A DNA stretch of 13,420 nt from QHXQ01 sp036389375 (GCA_036389375.1 DASVQA010000244.1:1-13420), one strand, 5' to 3'. Counted from the stretch's first letter, positions 1-7,107 are shown. The notes: a model not told the origin generated them from the sequence alone. A program made the numbers and translations.

Positions 1-1049
1 ACGTCCACTGCGATACATGCAACATAGATTTCACGGTCAACTTCGACCGCTCCGTCGAGTTGACCTTCCGTCCTAATCCGGCCGTGCGGCTCGTCGAAGT
101 GCGCGATTTCTGCGTCGGCGGCCCGCAGGTAACGCCGCACGTCGTCGCGCAGCAACTACTTGCGCCCGGCGCGCGCCGCCAACTGCAACTCGCGCTCGAA
201 CCCGGTCGCTACCGTCTGCGCACGCTCAAACAGCCCGGCGGACAAGCGCTACTTGTGACGGACGAAGGCGCACACGAACTGGTCTTGAGCGCAGATGAGC
301 AGGGCTGGACGAGCGACGAGTTGCGCTTGAGCACGCAACCCGCGCTCACTTACGCGAACGAGACGGACGCCGAACAGCTTTTCATTCTTGAACGACTGGC
401 GTGGAGCGATCAGGCCGTGACGGCGGCCGAGGTGACGGCGCTGCAAATCTTCCGCGACCTCTTCGCCAGCGAAGCGCTCAGACCGCACCAACAGATTTCG
501 GTCGGCAGTCTCACCGTCGTCTTCACAGACCTGCGCGGCTCGACGCGCCTCTACCGCGAGATCGGCGATGCGCCTGCCTTCGGCGCAGTGATGGGCCACT
601 TCGACATACTGCGCGCGTGCGTGGACGAAGAGGATGGCGCGCTCGTCAAGACGCTCGGCGATGCGATCATGGCCGTCTTCCGCCGTCCCGCCAGCGCCTT
701 GCGCGCAATGCTCAAAGCACAACAGCGCCTCGGCCACCCGCCCGACGACGCGCGCCCCTTTCGCCTGAAAGTCGGCATCCACACGGGCCACTGCATCGCC
801 GTCAATCTCAACGGCCGGCTCGACTATTTCGGCTCGAACGTCAACATCGCCGCCCGCCTCGAACCGCTCTCCGACGGCAGCGACATTATCATTTCCGCCA
901 ACGTGCGCGACGACCCCAAAGTGGCCGCCATGCTAAGCGATCCGGCGCTCGGCCTGCACCTTGAACCCGTCGCAGCCGCCCTGAAAGGCTTCGACAAAGA
1001 ACGAATGGAACTCTGGCGAGTAAGGCAAGGGCTGAAGGCTGAAGGCTGA
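1..1049 (+). CDS. Class III adenylate/guanylate cyclase, DUF5939-like N-terminal region (5' partial)
   Basis: This is the C-terminal part of a nucleotidyl cyclase that makes a cyclic nucleotide (cAMP or cGMP) from ATP or GTP. The frame is open to the left edge (first full codon at base 3), so the real start is upstream. A TTG at 60 would also give a frame but is not needed. The visible start carries a CxxC pair (HCDTCNIDF) followed by a beta-rich stretch, like the DUF5939 region found before cyclase domains. The catalytic domain spans about bases 500-1010. It shows FTDLRGST (first metal Asp), KTLGDA (purine-specifying Lys and second metal Asp) and LDYFGSNVNIAARLE (Asp, transition-state Asn and Arg). 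All catalytic positions are present, so it should be active. No membrane segment is visible, which suggests a soluble enzyme. The stop codon lies inside a 7-base repeat array. It converges on the aminopeptidase gene. Substrate choice (ATP or GTP) is not certain. Confidence 0.88.
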   Translation, partial: VHCDTCNIDFTVNFDRSVELTFRPNPAVRLVEVRDFCVGGPQVTPHVVAQQLLAPGARRQLQLALEPGRYRLRTLKQPGGQALLVTDEGAHELVLSADEQGWTSDELRLSTQPALTYANETDAEQLFILERLAWSDQAVTAAEVTALQIFRDLFASEALRPHQQISVGSLTVVFTDLRGSTRLYREIGDAPAFGAVMGHFDILRACVDEEDGALVKTLGDAIMAVFRRPASALRAMLKAQQRLGHPPDDARPFRLKVGIHTGHCIAVNLNGRLDYFGSNVNIAARLEPLSDGSDIIISANVRDDPKVAAMLSDPALGLHLEPVAAALKGFDKERMELWRVRQGLKAEG

Positions 1050-1125
1050 GCGATGAGCGATGAAGGATGCATGAGATCGGGTGAGACTTCTTTTGCTTCA
1101 GCCCTCATTCCCTCAGCCTTCGGCC
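1030..1125. terminator. Inverted heptad-repeat array between convergent genes, likely bidirectional terminator or hairpin
   Basis: On the plus strand, 7-base units run from 1030 to about 1071: GGCTGAA, GGCTGAA, GGCTGAG, CGATGAG, CGATGAA, GGATGCA. The same motif appears on the opposite strand at 1097-1125 (read in reverse: GGCCGAA, GGCTGAG, an 8-base GGAATGAG, GGCTGAA). The two arrays can pair; GGCTGAAGGCTGAG at 1037-1050 matches 1112-1125 with one G-U-type difference. The array overlaps the cyclase stop codon and ends just before the stop of the convergent aminopeptidase gene, so it is well placed to end transcription from both sides. There is no clear U-tract, apart from a short CTTCTTTTG, so the terminator role is inference. 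The repeats themselves are seen directly. Confidence 0.5.
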
Positions 1126-1132
1126 CTGCCCC

Positions 1133-2764
1133 TTAATGCGGTGGTGTGTTGCGCAGTTCGCGGGCGGCGCGGGTGTGGAAGCTTTCAATGTCGGCGACGG
1201 TGCGCGGGAGCGCGGCGGACATGTTGCGATAGCCGTCCGCCGTCACGAGTATGTCGTCCTCGATGCGGACGCCGATGCCTTTATACTTCTCGAAGGCGGG
1301 GCGCACTGCATCCTTGAATTTGCGATTCTCCGCCGTGTCCGGCAGGTTATCGAGCGCGTCCGGGCGCACGTAGATGCCCGGCTCGACGGTGAAGATCATG
1401 TTCGGCTCAAGCTTCAAGGGGCGACCTACGTCATGTACGTCCATGCCGATGAAGTGCGACGTGCCGGTCATGTACCAGAGGAAATACTGGCTGGAATTTC
1501 GATCCGTGATGAGACCGAGTTTGAGCAGCCCGTCTTTGAGCGTCTCGACCGCCGTATGATGCAACTCTGAGAAAGGCGTACCCGGGCGCACGAGACTGAT
1601 GGACTTCTCCTGCGCGGCCAGCACCGCGTTGTAAACCTCCGCCTGCGCGGGACTGAACCGGCCGTTGACGGGGAAGGTGCGCGTCACATCGGCCGAGTAG
1701 TGCTCATACTCCGCGCCCACGTCCATCAAGACCAGTTGCCCCGGCGCGCAGCGCCCCTGCGCGGCATCGTAATGGAGCGTCGTCGCATTCGCGCCGCAGC
1801 CGACGATGTTCGGATAACCCCAGTTGTCCGCGTGCCTGCGTTTGAAGGTGTAATCAACCTCCGCTTCGATCTCGTATTCCCAAGCCGAGCGCGCCGCCAC
1901 AGTCTGCGCGCGCTCGTGCGCCTCGATGCTGATGTCAACCGCGTGCTGTAACAGTTGCAGTTCCAACGGCGACTTGCGCAGGCGCAGGTCAGCAAAGACG
2001 GGGCCGGCGCTGCGCGCGACCAGACCAGCGCCAGCGCCCGCCGCTTCCGCCGCGAACAACTGCTCGCGCCGATGGTCGCGGCTCTCGCCGCCGCCCGCCA
2101 GACGCAACAGGTAGAGCGCCGCTTCGCCCTGCTGCATCGCTTTGAACAGAGCATCGTAGCTGGCGGCTTCGTCCGGTGCGCCGCCGGCCGCCGTGGCCGT
2201 GCGCGCATAGGTTGAAGCAAAGATCGCTTCCGGCTTTGGCGTGTAAGCCCGCCGCGCACGCAACGCCTCCATGAACGGGGTGAACTCTTTCGCGTCCCAG
2301 ATGTTGCCGATGCCGGAGATGCGCTCGGCTTCTTCGGCGCTCAGCATGTGCCCCGTCCACGTCTCGGCTTCGGGGCGACGGCGCGGCAGAAAAAGTATCT
2401 CCGGGTGCAGGGCGTTGCCCGGCAGCACGACGAGCGTCACGTTCTCCTGATTGATGCGCGTCAGGTAGTAGAGATTGTTCTCCTGCCGAAACTCGTAATC
2501 GGTATCGCCCGTGTAGACGCGCGGCTCGCCGCTAAAGAGCACCAGCACGGACTTCGGCCCCAACTGCTCCGCCACACGCGCACGCCGCGCAGCAAGTTCG
2601 CTGCGCCACGTCGCCTCGTCAACGACTGGCGCGGCCGGCGCAACGCTAATCAACGGCGTGGGCGGACTAACCGCCGCGCTCGTCGGCCACAACACGAGCG
2701 CGCACGCGCTAACTGTCATGAGCGCGCACGGCAGCAGCCGGCGCAGCATGCGTTTAGTATTCAT
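1133..2764 (-). CDS. pepP: Xaa-Pro aminopeptidase (M24B), exported
   Basis: A dinuclear-metal (Mn-type) aminopeptidase that removes an N-terminal residue preceding proline. The 543-residue protein starts with a signal sequence (positively charged MNTKRMLRR, then a hydrophobic run to about residue 31). VSAC at 18-21 resembles a lipobox, but the hydrophobic stretch continues after it, so ordinary signal cleavage near TSAA is more likely. Residues about 53-190 look like the AMP_N domain (GDTDYEFRQENNLYYLT). The pita-bread catalytic domain follows from about 265, with ligands D348 (LMDVGA), D359 (SADVTRTF), H437 (SHFIGMD), E461 (VEPGIY) and E502 (RIEDD), plus H444 in VHDVG. It is longer than cytoplasmic PepP (about 440 residues), mainly because of the leader and inserts. 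It is the last gene of the salvage cluster, 24 bases after the gamma-glutamyltransferase stop. It has no strong ribosome binding site, which suggests translational coupling. Confidence 0.9.
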   Translation of the reverse strand: MNTKRMLRRLLPCALMTVSACALVLWPTSAAVSPPTPLISVAPAAPVVDEATWRSELAARRARVAEQLGPKSVLVLFSGEPRVYTGDTDYEFRQENNLYYLTRINQENVTLVVLPGNALHPEILFLPRRRPEAETWTGHMLSAEEAERISGIGNIWDAKEFTPFMEALRARRAYTPKPEAIFASTYARTATAAGGAPDEAASYDALFKAMQQGEAALYLLRLAGGGESRDHRREQLFAAEAAGAGAGLVARSAGPVFADLRLRKSPLELQLLQHAVDISIEAHERAQTVAARSAWEYEIEAEVDYTFKRRHADNWGYPNIVGCGANATTLHYDAAQGRCAPGQLVLMDVGAEYEHYSADVTRTFPVNGRFSPAQAEVYNAVLAAQEKSISLVRPGTPFSELHHTAVETLKDGLLKLGLITDRNSSQYFLWYMTGTSHFIGMDVHDVGRPLKLEPNMIFTVEPGIYVRPDALDNLPDTAENRKFKDAVRPAFEKYKGIGVRIEDDILVTADGYRNMSAALPRTVADIESFHTRAARELRNTPPH

Positions 2765-2788
2765 CGCGCGATTAAGAGTCCTGCCGCG

Positions 2789-4567
2789 TTAATAGCCAAG
2801 CGCCACGCCTTCGTGCCGCGAATCACTCGCGCCGAGGCGCACGCCGGTCTGCGGTTCAACCATGACGCCCTGTGCGTCGCCCATATAACCGCCGCCCGTC
2901 GTCCAACCGGCTTTCGGCCGGACGAATAGCTTGTGCCCGCGCGCTTCGAGTATCTGCAACGTGTCAATGGATAGACCGTAAGGCTCGTAAGCCAGCTCAT
3001 CGGGATACCATTGATGATGTATGCGCGGCGCATCAATCGCCTGCTGTATGTTCATGTCGAAATCGATCACGTTGGTGATCACCTGCATGACTGTGTTGAT
3101 GATGGTCGAGCCGCCGGGCGAGCCGACGGCGAACCAGAGCGTGCCGTCCTGATGCAGCACGATGGTCGGCGTCATCGCGGAGAGCGGACGCTTGTGCGGC
3201 GCGACCGCGTTGCGCTCGCCCTGAATCAAACCGTAGAGATTGGCCGTGCCGGGCTTCGCCGCAAAGTCGTCCATCTCGTTATTGAGCAGAAAGCCCGTGC
3301 CGTGCGCGACGACCTTCGCGCCGTAAGAGCTATTGAGCGTGTAAGTATTGGCGACCGCGTTGCCGTCCCTGTCCACGATGGTGAAGTGCGTGGTCTCGGC
3401 GGACTCTGCGCCGGCCGGGCGACCGGCGCGCACCTTGTCGCTCGAAGAGGCACGCTCCATGTTGATCGTGCCGCGCAGGCGGGCGGCGTAAGCCTTATCA
3501 ATCAAACCGGCGACGGGCACGCTGGCGAAATCGGCATCGCCCAGATACTCTGCGCGGTCGGCGTAGGCGCGGCGCATGCTCTCGGCCGTGACGTGATAGC
3601 GGTCGGCGGACGACCAGCCCATCTTGCGCAGGTCGTAGCCTTCGAGGATGTTCAGCATCTCGATCAGGATCACGCCGCCCGACGAAGGTGGCGGCATCGA
3701 GATGATCTCGTTACCGCGATAGCTCGTCCGCACGGGCACGCGCTCCTTCGCCACGTAGCCGCGCAGGTCTGCGAGCGTCATCAGGCCGTTGTGGCGTTTC
3801 ATGTCGTCGGCGATCAGGCGGGCGGTCAGACCTTCGTAGAACTCGCGCGCACCGCCCCGCTGCAAACGGCTGAAGGTCGCCGCCAATTCCGGTTGCCGGA
3901 ACACGTCGCCCTCACGGTAGAAGCGGCCGTTGTTGAGAAAGATGCGGCGGCTGTCGGCATAGGGCGTGAAGTCTTCCTCTTTGCCGCGCAGCCCGTTCGC
4001 CAGCGCGTAGCTGACCGGATAGCCATTCGCCGCCAGCCGCCGCGCCGGTTCGATCAACTGCGCCCACGTCAGCCGACCCGACCCGTAGCGTTTGAGCGCG
4101 AGCGCCATCCCCGCGACCGTGCCCGGCACACCCGCCGCCCGGTAGCCGATGGTGGACGAGCCTTCGCCCGCAATCAATTTGCCCTGCGCGTCCAGATAGA
4201 TGTTCCGCGTCGCGGCGGCCGGGGCCATCTCGCGGTAGTCAATCGCGGTCGTGCGCCCATCGCGCAGGCGCAGCAGCATGAAGCCGCCGCCGCCCAGATT
4301 GCCCGCCGAAGGGTAAGTGACCGCGAGCGCGAACGCCACCGCAATCGCCGCATCAACCGCGTTCCCGCCGCGCCGCAGCACGTCCACGCCAACCTCCGAC
4401 GCAAGCTTATTTGCCGTCGCCACCATCCCGTGCGGCGCACGCACGGGCGCACGCGTCGCAGCCCGCGCGGTCGGCATAACGCCCGCCGGCTGCATGAGCG
4501 GCACGCACGGCCAAAAGACGAGCAGCAACGCTAAGGTCAGCAAAAGTGTGGCCCGTTTAAGTAACAT
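2789..4567 (-). CDS. ggt: Gamma-glutamyltransferase (glutathione hydrolase), exported
   Basis: An N-terminal nucleophile (Ntn) enzyme that cleaves or transfers the gamma-glutamyl group of glutathione and other gamma-glutamyl compounds. It is made as a proenzyme that cuts itself into two subunits. The start at 4567 gives 592 residues with a clear signal peptide (MLLKRATLLLTLALLLVFW) and an AAGGA ribosome binding site 8 bases upstream. It also puts the nucleophile at T392, next to T391 of the E. coli enzyme. The longest frame would begin at 4639 and add 24 unlikely residues. Seen: GGGGFMLLR, IDYREMAP (substrate-binding Arg, residue 112), AETTHFTIVD (autocleavage before the Thr), TLNSSYG, LLNNEMDDFAAKPG and SPGGS (oxyanion glycines). 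The usual SerSer in PLSSM is SerAla here (A464, codon 3176-3178). It lies 78 bases after the M20 gene and 24 before pepP. Acylase-type GGT relatives remain possible. Confidence 0.92.
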   Translation of the reverse strand: MLLKRATLLLTLALLLVFWPCVPLMQPAGVMPTARAATRAPVRAPHGMVATANKLASEVGVDVLRRGGNAVDAAIAVAFALAVTYPSAGNLGGGGFMLLRLRDGRTTAIDYREMAPAAATRNIYLDAQGKLIAGEGSSTIGYRAAGVPGTVAGMALALKRYGSGRLTWAQLIEPARRLAANGYPVSYALANGLRGKEEDFTPYADSRRIFLNNGRFYREGDVFRQPELAATFSRLQRGGAREFYEGLTARLIADDMKRHNGLMTLADLRGYVAKERVPVRTSYRGNEIISMPPPSSGGVILIEMLNILEGYDLRKMGWSSADRYHVTAESMRRAYADRAEYLGDADFASVPVAGLIDKAYAARLRGTINMERASSSDKVRAGRPAGAESAETTHFTIVDRDGNAVANTYTLNSSYGAKVVAHGTGFLLNNEMDDFAAKPGTANLYGLIQGERNAVAPHKRPLSAMTPTIVLHQDGTLWFAVGSPGGSTIINTVMQVITNVIDFDMNIQQAIDAPRIHHQWYPDELAYEPYGLSIDTLQILEARGHKLFVRPKAGWTTGGGYMGDAQGVMVEPQTGVRLGASDSRHEGVALGY

Positions 4568-4575
4568 AGCGGTCA

Positions 4576-4580
4576 TCCTT
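4576..4580 (-). promoter_or_regulatory. Ribosome binding site fixing the ggt start
   Basis: AAGGA on the minus strand lies 8 bases before the ATG at 4567. The alternative ATG at 4576 directly abuts this motif and could not use it, so the second Met is preferred. Confidence 0.6.
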
Positions 4581-4645
4581 ATCAATGATGCGGGCGGCGC
4601 GGACTGCGCCCGACCGGCGGCAGTTTGCGCCCGCCGCAATTTCCG

Positions 4646-5818
4646 TCAGAGCGTGCCGATGAGCGCGGCGAGCAACGCGCCGCGCGGCACAAGGTCGGCG
4701 GCGATGATGTGTTCGTGATCCGCGTGCGCGCCGTCACCGGCAACGCCGAGACCGTCGAGCACTGCGGGACAGAGGGCTGCGGCGAAGTTGGCGTCCGATG
4801 CGCCGCCGACCTGCGTTTCGCCGAGTTCATAATCGAGCGTGGCGGCCAGTTGGCGCGCGTGCTGATAGAGCCTGACCACTGCGGACGTGCGCTCAAGCGG
4901 CGGCCGGTTGATTTCGCCCGCAATCGTGAGCCGTGTGCGCTCGTCCTGTGGGCGCAAGCCCCTGATCGCTTCGTCAAGCCGCAGGGCTGCGGCCGACGTG
5001 TTGAAGCGCACGTCTATCTCGGCGTGCGCTTCGGCCGCTACGACGTTCGAGCGCGTGCCGCCGCCGATGACGCCGACGTTGACGGTCGTGCCGGTCGCCG
5101 GCTCATTCAAAGCGTGCAGGCGTTCGATCTGGCGCGCGAGTTCAAGAATCGCGCTCGCACCCTTTTCGGGATCGAGACCGGCGTGCGCGGCCCGGCCCAT
5201 TACCGTGAGCGTGTACATGCCTGTGCCCTTGCGCCCGGTCTTGACGCGCCCGCCGGGAGCGGGCGGTTCAAGCACAAGCACCTGCGCCGCGCGCCGCGCC
5301 TCTGCTTCGACGAGCGCGCGCCCGTTATGACTGCCCGTCTCCTCGTCGCAGGTGAGCAGCAGCACGACGGGCCGGGGCGGTGTTAACCCTACGCTCGCGC
5401 AGGCGCGCAGGGCCTCGAGCGCGAGCGCACAGTTGGCTTTCATGTCGAAGAGGCCGGGGCCGTAGATTCGTCCTTCGCTTTCGCGCCACGGCCGGGCGGC
5501 GAGCGAGCCGCGCGGGTGGACGGTGTCGGTGTGACCGATGAGCAGCGTCGTGCGCGCGGCGTGCGCGTCGTCCGTATAGAGTTGTATGCGTAAGTGCTCG
5601 CCGTAGTCGGCGGCGGGTATGCGCTCGACGCTGTTGACGCCGGGCAGATTGCGCGCCGCATCGGCGAGCAACGTGCCGACGGCGCGGCTGCCGGCCAGAT
5701 CGCCGGACGGCGATTCGGTTTCGACGAGGCCACGCATGAGCGCGCGCAATTCGTTTTGCCGCGCGACAAGTTGCGTGCGCAATGCGTCGGCTGTCGCCTG
5801 ATTGAACTCGACTGTCAT
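4646..5818 (-). CDS. M20 family metallopeptidase (carboxypeptidase G2 / ArgE / N-acyl-amino-acid hydrolase-like)
   Basis: A 390-residue cytoplasmic (no leader) di-zinc hydrolase that cleaves an amide bond next to a free carboxylate, either a C-terminal amino acid or an N-acyl amino acid. Metal and catalytic residues are all visible: H96 and D98 (GHTDTV), D125 (GPGLFDMK), E159 as general base and E160 as ligand (CDEETGS), E184 (VLEPP) and the final His in GAHADHEH. A dimerisation lid sits between, with GRAAHAG near residue 210. The C-terminal GGASDANFAA and GAHADHE stretches and overall size resemble carboxypeptidase G2, which removes glutamate. It follows the racemase/OSBS gene by 29 bases and has no good ribosome binding site, so the two are probably translated together. 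That pairing makes an N-succinyl-L-amino acid desuccinylase another serious candidate. The family is secure and the substrate is not. Confidence 0.85.
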   Translation of the reverse strand: MTVEFNQATADALRTQLVARQNELRALMRGLVETESPSGDLAGSRAVGTLLADAARNLPGVNSVERIPAADYGEHLRIQLYTDDAHAARTTLLIGHTDTVHPRGSLAARPWRESEGRIYGPGLFDMKANCALALEALRACASVGLTPPRPVVLLLTCDEETGSHNGRALVEAEARRAAQVLVLEPPAPGGRVKTGRKGTGMYTLTVMGRAAHAGLDPEKGASAILELARQIERLHALNEPATGTTVNVGVIGGGTRSNVVAAEAHAEIDVRFNTSAAALRLDEAIRGLRPQDERTRLTIAGEINRPPLERTSAVVRLYQHARQLAATLDYELGETQVGGASDANFAAALCPAVLDGLGVAGDGAHADHEHIIAADLVPRGALLAALIGTL

Positions 5819-5847
5819 AAGAAGGCTGGCCCCGCGCTCAGGTCACA

Positions 5848-6960
5848 CTAGGCCGTGAAGTTTTCGCGCCGGACGGTCAGATGCTCGATGCGCGCCTCGT
5901 TGACGGCAAAGCCGAGACCAGGCGCAGCCGGCGCGGCGATTGTGCCATGCGCGCTGACGGTCACGGGCGGCTCGATGATGTCCTCGGCCCAATAGCGCGC
6001 GCTGGCCGACACGTCGCCCGGCAGCGTGAAGCCCGCGAGCGTCGCCATAGCGATGTTGTGTGCGCGCCCGATGCCTGATTCGAGCATGCCGCCGCACCAG
6101 ACGGGCACGCCATGCGTGCGGCAGACCTCTTCCACACGCTGCGCCTCGACGTGGCCGCCCACGCGCCCCAGTTTGACGTTGACGATGCGGCAGGCGTTCA
6201 ACTCAAGCGCCACGCGCGCGTCTGCGCTCGAATGGATCGACTCGTCCAGACAGACGGGCGTTTTGATCTGGCGCTGCAAGGCAGCGTGATCGTAGATGTC
6301 GTCGTGCGCGAGCGGCTGTTCGACCATCATCAGGTTGAACCGGTCGAGCGTTTGAAAGAGCGGCGCGTCGGCGAGCGTGTAGGCAGAGTTTGCGTCCACC
6401 ATCAACTGTATGTCGGGGAAGCGCGCACGTACGCGCTCGACCACGCTCGCGTCCCAACCCGGTTTGATCTTGATCTTGATGCGCTGATAGCCCGCCGCCA
6501 GTTCGCGCTCGATCTTGTCGAGCAAGGCTGCGGGCGTGTCCTGTATGCCGATTGAGACGCCGCACGCGATCTCGCTTTGCGTCCCGCCGAGCATGCGCCA
6601 GAGCGGGACGCCCTCTTTCAGCGCGGCCAAAGCCCAGCACGCCGTTTCCAGCGCCGCCTTCGCCATGCGATTGCCCCGCACACGCCGCAGGCGCGCCCAC
6701 ACTTCGCCGGGCGCGGCGAACTCGTGGCCCGCCAGCATCGGCGCAAGATAATTAGCGATGACGGCCCACGCGCTCTCCGTCCACTCCTCGCAATAGAAAG
6801 GGCCTTCGCCCGCCGTGCATTCGCCCCAACCTTCAACGCCGTCCTCATCACGCACGCGCACTAGCAGAATCCGACGCTCGTAGGTGCGGCCGAAACTGGT
6901 CTCGAAGAAATGGACGAGCGGCAGACGTATCTCCCGCAACTCGATTGATCTGATCTGCAA
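5848..6960 (-). CDS. menC: N-succinylamino acid racemase / o-succinylbenzoate synthase (enolase superfamily)
   Basis: A 370-residue enolase-superfamily enzyme of the MLE subgroup. Relatives either dehydrate SHCHC to o-succinylbenzoate in menaquinone synthesis, racemise N-succinylamino acids, or do both. I chose the TTG start at 6960: GGGAG lies 9 bases upstream, the product begins LQIRSIELREIRLPL like the family, and residue numbers then match the characterised Amycolatopsis enzyme. Seen: capping-domain loops (HFFETSFGR, VRGNRMAKAALE), KIKIKPGWD (catalytic Lys 164), metal ligands D189 (VDANSAYT), E214 (EQPL) and D239 (CLDES), the second catalytic Lys K263 and R266 in NVKLGRVGG, and WCGGMLESGIGRAHN. 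R266 is typical of the promiscuous NSAR/OSBS subfamily. A longest-frame start at 7038 would add 26 unrelated residues. No other men gene is in the window. It is the first gene of the salvage cluster. A dipeptide epimerase is less likely. Confidence 0.85.
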   Translation of the reverse strand: MQIRSIELREIRLPLVHFFETSFGRTYERRILLVRVRDEDGVEGWGECTAGEGPFYCEEWTESAWAVIANYLAPMLAGHEFAAPGEVWARLRRVRGNRMAKAALETACWALAALKEGVPLWRMLGGTQSEIACGVSIGIQDTPAALLDKIERELAAGYQRIKIKIKPGWDASVVERVRARFPDIQLMVDANSAYTLADAPLFQTLDRFNLMMVEQPLAHDDIYDHAALQRQIKTPVCLDESIHSSADARVALELNACRIVNVKLGRVGGHVEAQRVEEVCRTHGVPVWCGGMLESGIGRAHNIAMATLAGFTLPGDVSASARYWAEDIIEPPVTVSAHGTIAAPAAPGLGFAVNEARIEHLTVRRENFTA

Positions 6961-6969
6961 CTTGTGCGA

Positions 6970-6974
6970 CTCCC
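6970..6974 (-). promoter_or_regulatory. Ribosome binding site fixing the TTG start of menC
   Basis: GGGAG on the minus strand lies 9 bases before the TTG at 6960, supporting this non-ATG start over the longer frame. Confidence 0.6.
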
Positions 6975-6979
6975 GCTGA

Positions 6980-7015
6980 AATTTAACCACAAAGGCACAG
7001 GCGGCACAAAGAGAC
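6980..7015. repeat. Degenerate 9-base repeat tract (CACAAAGGC-like)
   Basis: On the plus strand, units of 8-9 bases follow AATTTAAC: CACAAAGG, CACAGGCGG, CACAAAGAG. This resembles the CACAAAG/CGCAAAG tracts I have seen scattered between genes in many environmental bacterial genomes. A related tract on the other strand occurs at 12541-12571. Function unknown. Confidence 0.4.
6981..7009 (-). promoter_or_regulatory. Candidate promoter for the menC-M20-ggt-pepP cluster
   Basis: On the minus strand, TTGTGC (7004-7009) is followed by a 17-base spacer and TTAAAT (6981-6986). TGG directly before the latter makes an extended -10. It lies downstream of the 7027-7072 hairpin and about 20 bases before the menC start. 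It falls inside the 9-base repeat tract, so the match could be accidental. Confidence 0.35.
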
Positions 7016-7026
7016 GGATGAACGCC

Positions 7027-7072
7027 GAACGCGGCCAAGATGAATTAACAACCGTTCATCGTGGCCGCGTTC
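7027..7072. terminator. Long hairpin between sufU and menC, possible operon boundary
   Basis: Arms 7027-7044 and 7055-7072 pair at 17 of 18 positions (the one mismatch is A7038/G7061) around a 10-base loop. The outer 10 bp are GAACGCGGCC and its exact complement. No T-run follows on either strand, so this is not a textbook factor-independent terminator. It may instead be a processing or RNA-stability element, or a small palindromic repeat. It lies 36 bases after the sufU stop. Confidence 0.55.
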
Positions 7073-7107
7073 AACTGCTCGCTTTTGCTGCCGCGCCCGT
7101 GCTTAAT

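Noticed and set aside
3011..4534. 507-codon open frame on the plus strand opposite ggt
   Set aside because: Arg/His/Ala-rich product with no motif, fully antisense to a gene with all GGT motifs. It is a shadow caused by high GC and third-position bias.
4591..4612. GC-rich CGGGCG/CGCCCG inverted repeat between the M20 and ggt genes
   Set aside because: Only six pairs in very GC-rich DNA and no T-run; expected by chance.
4568..4639. Longer ggt start giving 24 extra N-terminal residues
   Set aside because: It would bury the signal peptide, and the inner ATG at 4567 has a well-placed AAGGA and gives family residue numbering.
5848..6960. L-Ala-D/L-Glu (dipeptide) epimerase, suggested by the peptidase neighbours
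   Set aside because: The sequence motifs (HFFETSFGR, VRGNRMAKA, WCGGMLESGIGRAHN, NVKLGRVGG) are those of the NSAR/OSBS group, not of dipeptide epimerases.
6961..7038. Longer menC start at 7038
   Set aside because: The extra 26 residues come from the repeat tract and match nothing in the family; TTG 6960 has GGGAG and correct numbering.
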